From Aricia agestis (taxonomy: Eukaryota > Arthropoda > Insecta > Lepidoptera > Lycaenidae), in the NCBI RefSeq assembly GCF_905147365.1, contig NC_056427.1, positions 4,469,001 through 4,533,000 on the forward strand: 64,000 nucleotides of DNA. The letters are read 5' to 3'. A model generated the notes under the pieces. That model saw only the letters and a list, made by a program, of their open reading frames with translations, made no database searches and was not told where the DNA came from. Each line of letters starts with the position of its first letter. Within the stretch, counting starts at the first letter, position 1. The translations under genes and the position numbers were made by a program. Shown piece by piece: positions 52,901 to 62,233 of this stretch.

Positions 52901-55033
52901 TAGACGAGGCCCGCAAATCCGTTGCGCCAAAATTTGTTTATCGCGTAGGAACCGTACATTTTTCCGGGATAAAAAGCCATCATACGGCGTGTAACAAAAC
53001 TAAGGTTGGGTTGCACCAACTAACTTTAAGTATAACTGTAACTTTAACTATAAGTAACTTTAACTACAATGCAAAATGTTAAATCTTTGGTTAAAGTTAA
53101 AAATGGACGCCATCAAGACGCCATATTTAACCATAACCATAGAGCTCGACAAGGTTTTAAATGCACGTGGCGAAAAAGGAACTAACGCTGTCATCATACA
53201 AAAACACCACTTTTGACAGTTCTCCTTTACCAGCAGCACCCCCACGTTCATTTATAACCTTGTTGGACCAGCTGCCATCTGTCAATTTCTCCGGTCAAAG
53301 TTAAAGCTAAATTTAGCATTAACTATAACCATAACTTTAACTTTAACCACGCCTCTAGTGCAACCCACACTAAGTAATATGACGTAATACTTTAGGGTGT
53401 GTATGTATTTCTTATACAGAGTTCACTGTGAAAGCAGCAGCGCTGAAAAAGTTACTTAATTATCGTACTGGCAACTCCATGACGTTGGGGCATTTTTCGT
53501 AGAAACAGAAGTCAAAATTAACTCTTTCAGTGCTGCTACTATCACTGTGAATCAATTGTGAACTCTATACATGTGACTCACGATACACAATACACACCCT
53601 AAAGCAGGGGTTCCCAAACTTATTTTGTGTACTGCCCGCTTTGAGAACAAATTATGTTTAGCGCCCCCCTGCAATTTAAAATGCATCCAGATAAAATAAA
53701 TCACCCCCAAGCCTCTACACAACGCCCCCGTTTTTTTCTGGGTCCCATACCCTTTAGAGTTTAGACCTTCAGCGCCCACGCCCACAAGTGGACGTTATCG
53801 CCCACTTTGGGAAAGACTGCCCTAAAGTATTATCACTTTATTTTGTTACATCCTATACAATAAAATATACAATTCACAAATAAAATACACATGCCGGCTT
53901 TAGGGTTCGTTTCCAAAGGCTATTACTAAGACTTAGCTGTCTGTCTATCCGTCCTTTTCGAAGGGTTCTGTGACGTTTTTGTATTTTTCCATACAAAAAA
54001 TACGTTTACCCCACTCGGACTTGGCCGGTTTTTTAATTAAAATCCATACGCGACCATAGCTGAATGTAATCAGCATTAAATCAATTTCGTTCAAATCAGA
54101 CGCGAGCGTCATGCGATTATGTTATGTTTTAATCATATTGGTAAGTTTTACATGAAACTAGATGTTTCTTGCGACTTTACCCGGCTGAATTACATGGAAA
54201 CTGTACTATTTACCGCGGTGAAAAGTAGCCTACGTCCTTTCCCGTGGCCTACTCTCTATTGGGGATAAATTTCATCCTAATCGGTCCAGTAGTTTCGGAG
54301 GTTATTTGATGCAAGCAAACAAATGTTAACTACGGACTACCAATCAACACACAAAATATAATATAGTATCTAATACAACGTTTGAATCAGCTAGTATACT
54401 AAATATAACTTTAAGTATCTCCATACCAAATTTCAGTAAAATCGGTTCAGCGGTTTGGGCGCGAAGAGGTAACAGACAGACACTTTCGTATTTATATTAT
54501 TAGTATGGATACTATGTTAGATTAAACCATAGAACTTTAAACTAAAGGTTAAAAACTTTTTCCAGATTATTTTAAAATGCGGAGAACCGAGTTATGTAGA
54601 TATAGATAAAATATTTAAAATCCTCCTCGGTAGTAACTATCCCAAAGCACAGAGGCATGGCAAAGATACTCTAAGCAACGATCTTCTTATTCTAGGCAGA
54701 AATATTCATATAGAAAGAAGATTCGACGGAGCAGAAATGTTTCGGAAAAATTTAAATAACGTTATAAATGAAAGCGGAGAAAAGATAAAGGAAAGGACAT
54801 CAAAGAGGGTGGAAGGTAGAGAAAAGATAAAGAAAAGGGGAGAAAAGAAACCAAGAAAAAGATCAAGACCTAAATACCCAAAAAGTTTAAGAGAAATGTA
54901 CAGTAATAAACCGAAATTGAGGAGCAGAACAGATCAGAATCATACCCAAGTGATAACGACAATATTTTGTCCGTTCTTCGGCGTAATGAAAATGAAGTCG
55001 AAAGTGAAGCATCAAGATTTTGAGAGACTTTAA
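49969..55033 (+). CDS. Predicted two-exon gene: basic, possibly secreted protein
   Basis: Not recognised. Exon 1 (49969-50145) starts MILLIVNIVSSFYELKHFYK and ends CQRKK on a codon boundary at donor GTATGA. Exon 2 (54566-55033) follows acceptor CTTTTTCCAG in phase 0. It encodes a cysteine-containing part (IILKCGEPSYVDIDKIFKIL, LGRNIHIERRFDGAEMF) and then a long Lys/Arg-rich tail (KKRGEKKPRKRSRPK). Total 214 aa. The hydrophobic N-terminus could be a signal peptide or anchor; the basic tail suggests binding to nucleic acid or other acidic partners, or a processed peptide. AATAAA at 55051-55056 suits the end. The 4.4-kb intron is full of repeats, and further exons may lie in it. The join is an inference from phase and splice sites; transcript data would settle it. 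Confidence 0.45.
50146..52908. other. Large AT-rich intron/intergenic with foldbacks
   Basis: Foldbacks at about 50548-50776 (GTCCACACTATGCGC mirrored by GCACAGTGTGGAC), 51851-51922 (ACTTGGAAAGCATC mirrored by a variant) and 52352-52497 (GCGCTTGTCTAATTTGAAAT mirrored). The rest is A/T-rich without a supported gene. Confidence 0.4.
52990..53858. mobile_element. Foldback element with two nested MITEs
   Basis: The outer ends TGTAACAAAACTAAG (52990) and CTTTATTTTGTTACA (ending about 53852) are inverted. Inside are a GTTGGGTTGCACC...GTGCAACCCAC foldback (about 53004-53373, with ACTAAG on both sides) and the hAT MITE at 53605-53819. A relative without these insertions is at about 58550-58800. Confidence 0.5.
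53605..53819 (+). mobile_element. hAT-type MITE with perfect 8-bp TSD
   Basis: Starts CAGGGGTTCCCAAACTT and ends GGGAAAGACTG. The duplication CCCTAAAG is exact at 53597-53604 and 53820-53827. Its relative at 4059-4278 is in the opposite orientation. Confidence 0.8.
53898..54520 (+). mobile_element. Family D and H fragments
   Basis: About 53898-54036 ends CTCGGACTTGGCCGGTTTTT (family D-like). About 54150-54515 (GTAGCCTACGTCC, CCAAATTTCAGTAAAATCGG, AGGTAACAGACAGACAC) is family H-like. Confidence 0.45.
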
Positions 55034-55064
55034 TTATATTTTTTTTAAATAATAAATAATAATA

Positions 55065-55440
55065 CAGGCTGCAATAAACCTTCCTGCCAAATTTTGATAT
55101 ATTGATCCTCGTTAAAAATAAAAATACACGTATTTTTTCTTTTATAGTCAGTCAGTACTAAAATGTTGAGAAATAGCTTCCGAAAGTTATCCTAAAAAAC
55201 ACTACAATTAATGGACACAATGCGTCGGCAGCGCGTGACGTGCCCCCGCGCGCGCGCGCCTCATCCTGCGCACCCCGTCTCACTCCCCCGCGCCGCGAGT
55301 GACCGTTCTGCAACGATTTTAAATGGGATAAAATATGTCATTGAAAAAAAAATAACGCCCATTTTTTTTTATTAAATGGACTCTCCTAATGATACATAAG
55401 CCCTGGAAAAAAATTGGCAGGAAGGTTTAATTGCACCCTG
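55065..55440. mobile_element. Mariner-like MITE with TA duplication
   Basis: CAGGCTGCAATAAACCTTCC on the left mirrors the right end, which finishes AATTGCACCCTG. TA lies on both sides (55063-55064, 55441-55442). A very GC-rich centre (CCCCCGCGCGCGCGCGCC) sits at about 55240. Confidence 0.6.
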
Positions 55441-55573
55441 TATGTAGGGAGTTTACTACAGGTTTCGGTGACAGTAACAGGTTTTTATTGCAACCGGGCC
55501 AGCTACGCAGGAGTGATTTTATTGTGCTGAAGTGTGTGCACAGTTCATAAGAGCCTCTCTCTTCCTTTAGGCG

Positions 55574-56219
55574 TTTAACGTTGTTAGTGGCGGCCGAAAA
55601 GGAAGATCTTCCGACCGAGCGAGATAGCATGCTCGGTCAGGCCGAAGCCCACTGACGTCATTTCAGACGTTGTATATATCTTACCGTTCTACGAAACTTC
55701 GATAGCGCGATGCAGGAATGTTAGGCGAATTGTGGATACCTCCACATCACTCCCCCCCGAAGACCTGTGGTATTCTTCGATGCGCTTGTGTTGTCAGGTG
55801 TGGGCCGAAGCTACGCGTGCAATGACCAGGAGAGGGACCCCGTGCTCTGCTTGCTGACCGGTCGTTGTAGCCTATGGCTGCCCCGTTCAAGCCAGACGCG
55901 GGTTCGACCGGCGCGTACCTCCAACGCGGCTTATGGTCGAGGCGACCCGGTTATACTTGATGTCTGCTGACGTGGTGCAGAGGGGCGGGGAGTGTTGATG
56001 ATGATTGATGTCCAGAAGGATGCGTGTTCTTGTCGGTGGTCACCAATTTAACGTTGTTAGTGGCGGCCGAAAAGGAAGATCTTCCGACCGAGCTAGGTAT
56101 TATGCTCGGTCAGGCAGAAGTCCACTGACGTCATTTCAGACGTTGTATATATCTTGCCGTTCTCCGAAACTTCGATAGCGCGATGCAGGAATGTTAGGCG
56201 AATTGTGGGTACCGCCACA
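55574..56219 (-). mobile_element. Small non-autonomous LTR (TRIM-like) element
   Basis: Two 173-bp direct repeats (55574-55746, 56047-56219), differing at about ten positions, flank 300 bp without coding. GGCG lies on both sides (55570-55573, 56220-56223). On the minus strand the LTR starts TGTGG, the upstream LTR is followed by TTGGTGACCACC (a primer-site-like sequence) and the downstream LTR is preceded by a purine tract (TCGGGGGGGAGTGA). Orientation is therefore minus. There is no gag or pol. Confidence 0.7.
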
Positions 56220-57007
56220 GGCGCTTTGTAGACGACGGGGTGGGGCGGGCCTGTCAATTTCGCCGCGTACGCCCGTCGATGTCTGCGGCTGCCCGCGCCG
56301 CATACACAAAGCACACGCCGCGCCGTCTGCGTTACTGCATGTAAACTGGTTTGTGTGATCCACGGCGGGCAGCCGCGGACATGCGCCGCCAGTGCCCGCC
56401 GAGCACCAGCGGCGCGATCTTTTTGCCCGCCGCGGGTGATTTTTTTTATTTTTTTATTTCTTTTTAGCCGGAGCCAAATGGCAAAAAACGGAACCCTTAT
56501 AGATTCGCCATGTCTGTCTGTCTGTCTGTCTGTCACAGCCACTTTTCTCCGAAACTATAAGAGCTATACTATTGAAATTTGGTAAGTAGATGTAGTCTGT
56601 GAGCCGCTTCAAGATTTTGATACAAAAATGGAAAAATTATTAAAAATTTTAGGGGTCCCCACAGATACGACTAAAACAAAAAAAAAATCATCTAACCTAT
56701 GCGTGTGGGGTATCTATGGATAGGTCTTCAAAAATTATATTGAGGTTTCCCCTCTAACTGCTAAAAGTAGAGGCACGATAAGTCTAAAAAAAATATATGA
56801 TGTACATTACTCCAAAAACTACCTTCATGGGCGAGTCCAACTCGCACTTGGCTGGTTTTTTTTTTATTATTTCATTTTATATTTTTATATTATCATAGGT
56901 CATTTTGCCTTACGTGCGCCGTGTGCGTTGGTAATATAGGATTCCCTTAGTGCTATCGTTCGCGGCGAAATTGACCGGCCCGCCCCGCCCCGTCCTATGC
57001 AAAGCGC
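56220..57007. mobile_element. TIR element with ~48-bp ends
   Basis: GGCGCTTTGTAGACGACGGG and on to GTCAATTTCGCCGCG (56220-56267) are mirrored at about 56957-57007. A GC-rich inner part (56270-56440) is followed by family D. Confidence 0.6.
56459..56862 (+). mobile_element. Family D repeat, internally deleted
   Basis: Collinear with 8428-9076 (AGCCAAATGGCAAAAAACGG, CCGAAACTATAAGAGCTATA, GGCGAGTCCAACTCGCACTT) but shorter in the middle. Confidence 0.65.
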
Positions 57008-57190
57008 CGTACTTTCATAACCCAGTGAGACGGATGACCGACACGATTAACGAGAGATCAGACGCAGGAACGATTTTCTACATTCCCATTCGACGCATCT
57101 GGATCATCTTGTCAGACAATCGGGTGATCAGCCTGCTTGTCTCAACCAAACCTAGGAACAAAATGTTTAAAACGCGTGAGTTGAATAGAC

Positions 57191-57453
57191 GGCAGCACCG
57201 GAATAGACAGTACGTACTAAACATTTGACAACACAACGTTTGACAACGTTTCTGTCAATATTTTGATATGACGCGTGCAACATGTTGAATTTCGATCGGA
57301 TTATTTACTGTATATGCTGGTAGCGCCCTCTGCTACGACCTTTGCGTAATATTCCCTGGAGTTTTCTTTTTATTTATTTATATCAGGCTACATAGGCCCA
57401 TACAATATATACCTTAATGACTAACATACATATAAATTATATACACTTAATAA
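57191..57453. repeat. Repeat shared with 41715-41860, otherwise unassigned
   Basis: ACGTTTGACAACGTTTCTGT and CGACCTTTGCGTAA recur in Cbl intron 8. Confidence 0.4.
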
Positions 57454-57650
57454 CTACACTTTATCACGAGTAATCGGCGACGTGACGCGCGCTTCATTCC
57501 GGAGTCTTCCCCGGAACCTTCGGTAGACCACATCAGTCGGCCAGAATTCCTCCGCCTCAAAGGTCGACAGAAGATTCGTCGGTACTCTCACCACAAAGGA
57601 ACTGAAGTTGACCTTGTGGCGAGACTGCAGACGTTCCTCAAGTGGAGAGA
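57454..57650 (-). pseudogene. Remnant of a retroelement ORF
   Basis: The minus-strand frame reads RHKVNFSSFVVRVPTNLLST, EAEEFWPTDVVYRRFRGRL and ends ITRDKV before TAG (57456-57454). A V/IP...FWP.(D/G)VV.RRFRG pattern is familiar from the C-terminus of insect LINE ORF1-type proteins. The 5' part is absent. Assignment is by memory. Confidence 0.5.
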
Positions 57651-57720
57651 TGTCTTCTTACTGTTGTAGTTATCAGTAGGAAGACACTGATATAGTTATC
57701 AAGCTTAACTTGTCCTAACT

Positions 57721-57877
57721 CTAAGGCCGGTATAAATAGTCAGTACTTAGATGCATCTCGGTCTCAAGACGCGGTTCGGCTCTATGATTGGTCCTGACAG
57801 CCAACCAATCACAGAGCCTAAACCGTGTCTTGAGACCGAGATGCATCTTGAGTACTCACTATTTATACCGGCCTAAG
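57721..57877. mobile_element. Palindromic MITE with TAA duplication
   Basis: GGCCGGTATAAATAGT at the left end is mirrored at the right end, with TAA on each outer side. Long inner arms match (CAAGACGCGGTTCGGCTCT against its complement). It lies just past the 3' end of the minus-strand gene 57914-59096. Confidence 0.65.
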
Positions 57878-57913
57878 TCTAGGTCATTTCAGAATAAAAA
57901 AGAAACGGTACAA

Positions 57914-59096
57914 CTACATTTTATTATCTTTATCATCATTCAAATATCTTCTTCGGAACCACCCAGTCGTATAGGGGTCGTCATCCAACTTGAATCTGTT
58001 AAACGCGCTCAAAAAACCATTTACAGCTGATTGCAACGCTTTTCTGTAGCTAGTCACAGGCATGAGTCTTCTCAAGGTAATAATAGGTTCGAAAGGTAGC
58101 AGCTTACCTGCCACGCTTGTTACCAAAGGTAGAAAGGGAGCAGGGAGGTAATAAGAAATTATTTCCATTGCACCATTCACCAGACATGTACCAATATTTC
58201 GAAGGACGTTGCTGATTTTTGGTATCGCTATTATTTTTGTGATGGGTACTCTTATGGTTTGCAATATTTTCTGTATAGCTGTCAATTTTGGTACGGTTGT
58301 TGTTTTTGATATGGTTGTCTGTTTTGTGGTTGATTCCGTGTTTGATTCTGTATCATACTCTGAGACTGATTGTGACTACAAAATTAACATTGCTTTTATA
58401 ATTAATACTTAGGGTGTGTAATTTGTATGTATCCATTCCCCTGTATAGAGTTTACAGTGAAAAATAAAAAGTAAATGAGTTTAAAAATTATTATCTATTG
58501 TGATCAAAATATCATAATGTTGGATTATTTCTCATACTTATTATAATATACAAAGTGTAACAAAACTAAGTGATAATGCTTAACGGTGTGTATGTATGTT
58601 GTCCTTATTAATTCACTGTAAAAGTAGCATCGCTGAAAGACATTTCTTTTTTCAATTTTGTATGGTCAAGCGCTCCAGCGCCACGAGTTTCTCCATACAA
58701 AAGTGAAAAAAAATTAGTATGTCAGCGCTGCTACTTTTACAGAGAACACTCTACGAGTAACACGTACACACTCTAAAGTATTATATAGTACCTACCCTTT
58801 CAGCGCTCCTACGATCACAGTAAACTTTATTATAATACTACCATCGTGAATGTTTAACTTATTTAAGTTATAGCCTGTACAGCATACATAACATTATTTT
58901 GTTTTAAATTTTATATATAATATTTTGTTCATTAACCCATCGAGCCCCATAAACTCACCGGTGAGCGAGATACAATAGAATAACAATAGATTTTCAAGAA
59001 TCCACGATCGAAGGATTAAAATTCAAACATATTACTTACAGCTGAAATAACAACATAAAAAATGTTCCATAGTATTACATGAAATAATAATTTCAT
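57914..59096 (-). CDS. Predicted secreted protein, paralog A
   Basis: Not a family I recognise. Exon 1 (59096-59040) encodes a 19-residue signal peptide, MKLLFHVILWNIFYVVISA, ending at donor GTAAGT on a codon boundary. Exon 2 (58375-57914) follows acceptor ATTTTGTAG in phase 0 and encodes 153 aa: an S/T-rich start (SQSVSEYDTESNTESTTKQT), helical segments (AIQKILQTIRVPITKI), then IGTCLVNGAMEIISYYLPAPF and a tail with DDDPYTTGWFRRR. Total 172 aa, stop TAG 57916-57914. The core matches paralog B in IPK, G-C--NG-M and PAPF-PL, and the intron is in the same place. The S/T stretch may be O-glycosylated (inference). Secretion and kinship are the only inferences on function. Confidence 0.6.
58430..58830. 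mobile_element. Foldback element relative of 52990-53858, in the intron
   Basis: GTGTAACAAAACTAAGTGAT at about 58556 and AAAGTAGCATCGCTGAAAG, mirrored by CAGCGCTGCTACTTTTACAG. It lacks the nested MITEs of the other copy. Confidence 0.45.
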
Positions 59097-59350
59097 TTTA
59101 AAGAGTATTACAGCAACATAACATTATGATTGAATTTCCTTTATGTTACAAGTTACAACACAATACCTTTTACGTTTTATATTCAGAAATAACTATTTCT
59201 ACAGATTGGTTTAGACTTTAGGATAAAATAATCTATGCTGGTCTCAAAATTTGGGGACCCAGAAGATCTTTATTCTTAACACTTCCCAAAATTGACTCAT
59301 CGGTTATGGGGCCGGGTGCCATCGAAATTCTCATAGTGGGAGAGAGATTT

Positions 59351-59675
59351 ACACGTCGGAGAGTCATGCTTCGGCACGAATGGGCCGGCACGACCGGAGA
59401 AATACCACGTTCTCACAGAAAAGCGGCGTGAAACAGCGCTTGCGCTGTGTTTCGCCGAGTGGGTGAGTTTACCGGAGGCCCAATACCCTACCCTATTCCC
59501 TTCCCTACCCTCCCCTATTCCCTTCCCTTCCCTACCCTCCCCTATTACCCTATTCCCTCTTAAAAGGCCGGCAACGCACCTGCAGTTCTTCTGATGCTGC
59601 GAGTGTCCATGGGCATTTGCTTACCATCAGGTGACCCGTTTGCTCGTTTGCCGGAGTTTATTTCTTAAAAAAAAA
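59351..59675 (+). mobile_element. Family A SINE-like element, diverged ends
   Basis: Head ACACGTCGGAGAGTCATGC, minisatellite, altered 3' end (GTTTGCCGGAGTTTATTTC) and an A-tail. Confidence 0.72.
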
Positions 59676-59684
59676 GTACATACG

Positions 59685-59966
59685 TAATACCAAAATCATT
59701 TTCTCATACGAAAATATTTACCATGCTTCAGTTATTTTTCAGTTTAAATTAGTAATTACCTACACACTAAAAAATATTTTTTAGTGTGTAAATATTTCGT
59801 AGTAAATTTTTGTGCAGGAACCTAGGTACTTAAATACTTTTAGTGTGTAAATATTTTGTTGTAAATTTTTGTGCAGGAACCTAGGTAATTACTATTTTAA
59901 GCTGAAAAATAACTCAAACGTGTTAAATATTCTCGTATGAGAAAATAATTTTGGTATTACGTATGT
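59685..59966. mobile_element. Foldback element with an internal duplication
   Basis: ACATACGTAATACCAAAATC on the left is mirrored by the right end. In the centre are the palindrome ACACACTAAAAAATATTTTT (59763 on) and a duplicated TTTTTGTGCAGGAACCTAGG unit (about 59805 and 59864). Confidence 0.6.
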
Positions 59967-60059
59967 ATGATATTTTTTTTAACACCCGGCCCCTTAAAGC
60001 GTGAATACTGATTAATCTGTAATACACGAACAGACTTTCGCATAAAAAGCACCACCAAC
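59967..60059. other. Spacer, nothing seen
   Basis: No feature recognised. Confidence 0.3.
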
Positions 60060-60335
60060 TGAGCCACGACCTCTGTGGCTCAGTTGGTGGGCTGTTGGCA
60101 GCTCAAACCGGGGGTTGCGGGTTCGAATCCGAACAAAAAGTTTTCAATGTTCCCGGGTCTGGATGTGTATGATATAATAAAAATCTTAAATATAATATGT
60201 ATAGTATAAATGTATTAAATATATTTCCGTTGTCTGGTACCTGTAACACAAGTCTTGCAGGTACTTAGCACGGGGCCAGACTGACGTGGTGTGAAGCGTC
60301 CATAGATATTATTATTATTATTATAATAATAGCTC
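60060..60335 (+). mobile_element. tRNA-headed SINE with LINE-like tail
   Basis: The head contains a good A box, TGGCTCAGTTGG (about 60076), and B box, GGTTCGAATCC (about 60120). The tail (CCGTTGTCTGGTACC, GTAACACAAGTCTTGCAGG) and the ATTATTATTATTAT end are of the kind shared by lepidopteran LINEs and SINEs. The head is not a whole tRNA. Confidence 0.65.
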
Positions 60336-60676
60336 CCACACCGGTTTCGGTGACGGTGGCCGGTTTCATTGAAACCAGGCCAGCTACGCAGGAGTAATTT
60401 TATAGTGCCCAAGTGTGTGCGCAGTACACAAGAGCACTCTCTATTCCTTTACTCTCATAACCCAGTGGGACGGAAGACCGACACGACCGGTGAGAGATCA
60501 GGCGCAGGACCGACTTTTTACATGCCCATCCGACGCATGGATCATCTTACTTGTCAGACAATCAGGTGATCAGCCTGCATTGTCCTAACCAAACTTGGAA
60601 ATAACATGTTTCCAACGCGGGAATCGAACCCACGACCTCCGAAGAGCCGCGCTCTATACCACTAGACCACGAAGGC
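60329..60676 (-). mobile_element. Family B SINE, best-preserved copy
   Basis: Minus-strand head GCCTTCGTGGTCTAGTGGTA (tRNA-like) with GTGGGTTCGATTCCCGC. The body ends at CCACACCGGTTTCGG and an AT-rich triplet run. Its tail abuts the tail of the previous SINE. Confidence 0.72.
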
Positions 60677-60936
60677 GTTGATTATTATTATAATTATACT
60701 ATGACTGTGCTATGACTACTTAAATGACGTTCACTATTCCGTAGCACTGAAATTCGTTTTGGTGCGGAAACCCTACCATATTCTGGGATAAAAGTATACC
60801 TTGTCCTTTTCCAGGACACAAAGTATCTCCATACCAAACTGCAAATAACAGCCTTTTGGGAGTGAAGAGGTAACAGACAGGCAAACTTCCGCATCTGATA
60901 TATTAGTATGGGTTCAGGATTGGTATAGGATTAAAG
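60677..60936. mobile_element. Family H fragment
   Basis: TGGTGCGGAAACCCTACC, TGTCCTTTTCCAGGACAC and GAAGAGGTAACAGACAGGC. A diverged family H piece. Confidence 0.4.
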
Positions 60937-61119
60937 CGGTGTTTCATGACCTTTTTCTGCCACGGACCCCTAGGAAATCATGTACAGTTTTTAGGGACCC
61001 CTTAATAAAATAAACAGCAAAAAATCTGAATATGTATGGTCCAGAGACGACACTGCGGACCCCCATACGTATACTTGCGGACCCCCAGGGGTCCGCGGAC
61101 CACAGGTTGGTAAACACTG
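60937..61119. mobile_element. hAT-type MITE with perfect 8-bp TSD
   Basis: Ends CGGTGTTTCATGACC and GGTTGGTAAACACTG are inverted. GATTAAAG is exact on both sides (60929-60936, 61120-61127). Confidence 0.75.
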
Positions 61120-62003
61120 GATTAAAGAATTCCCTTTATTCTTGATGGAAAATTTACGGGCAAGGTGCCTGGCCAAGGCAAGCTATCATAATATGGCCTC
61201 GCGTATCATTCTTGGGCGGTATCTTGCTTCTTTTGCCAGTACTTGTGGCTTATCCAGGCGCGGTCGCAGCCTAAAATTGGGGCGGGGGGGATTCCCTCAG
61301 TAGTCACTTCACTTTTATTTTTTTATCTGCGCCGTCGGACGGTTCTGGGTTCACAGCAGCTGTCTAAGGTCGGACTAAGTGGTGGTTAGGGGATATCTAG
61401 AAATTTTGCAATTTTACCTTATTATAAAATAATATTATAAAATATAGAACTAAAAAAATTAGTTTCCAATCATCACCAAAAAATAATCATCATCATTTTG
61501 GCCTACGTAGCAAAATATGCATTACTGGAAAAGTGTGTCTAAAACTTCTTATAAGTAAGTGATATAAAACAATAATAATTAATCAACACACGAACATTTT
61601 TATTGAATTATTATTAAAGTACAATGAAAAGCACAAAAGAAATCCATTTCGGTGTTAAAACTGTATGAAAATATGAAATCAAATTTAGTTACGCGGTTGG
61701 TCACCTGGGGTCTCTAAAGACCCCAGCGTGAATAAACACATCTATTACACACAATAAATGCACGCGAGCTCAGATGAGTGGCAATTATATCAAAATATAA
61801 TCCCTTTTAGGAAGCTATCTAAAGAGCGGAGTTGCTACGATTAATTTAAACTAGCTATTTGACCGAGCTTTGCTCGGTATTCAACAAAAAACGAATAAAA
61901 TGACATTTTCTAAAAATGATTCCTAGCTAGATCGATTTATCGCCCCCGAAACACCCTATATACTAAATTTCAAGAAAATCGTTGGAGCCGATTCCGAGAT
62001 TCC

Positions 62004-62034
<31 letters not shown>

Positions 62035-62233
62035 CAAGAATTGCTCGTTTAAATATATAAGATAAGATACATTTTTTTCTCGTTTTTGCAAACTCCGGGC
62101 TATTAAAGACCCCACGCGACCGACCGAGGGTTAAAGATATAAGATTACTGTGGATTAGAATCTAATCGCACCCAAGGTGAAACGTAAAAATTCGTAAATC
62201 AAAAACTGAAACGATTTACCATCAAACTTTTAA
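61120..62233. other. Intergenic with an AT-rich dispersed repeat
   Basis: About 61855-62070 carries CTAGATCGATTTATCGCCCC (also near 35500), a (TA)n run at about 62008-62034 and CAAGAATTGCTCGTTTAAA (also near 28403). No gene seen. Confidence 0.4.

Larger units (their letters stand above)
55457..57190 (-). mobile_element. Family B SINE split by nested insertions
   Basis: The 3' part is 55457-55569 (CCAGCTACGCAGGAGTGATT) and the 5' part about 57008-57190 (TCATAACCCAGTGAGACGGA, AATCGGGTGATCAGCCTGC). Between them lies the TIR element 56220-57007, itself carrying an LTR element at its left tip and a family D copy. The tRNA-like head has decayed. Confidence 0.55.
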
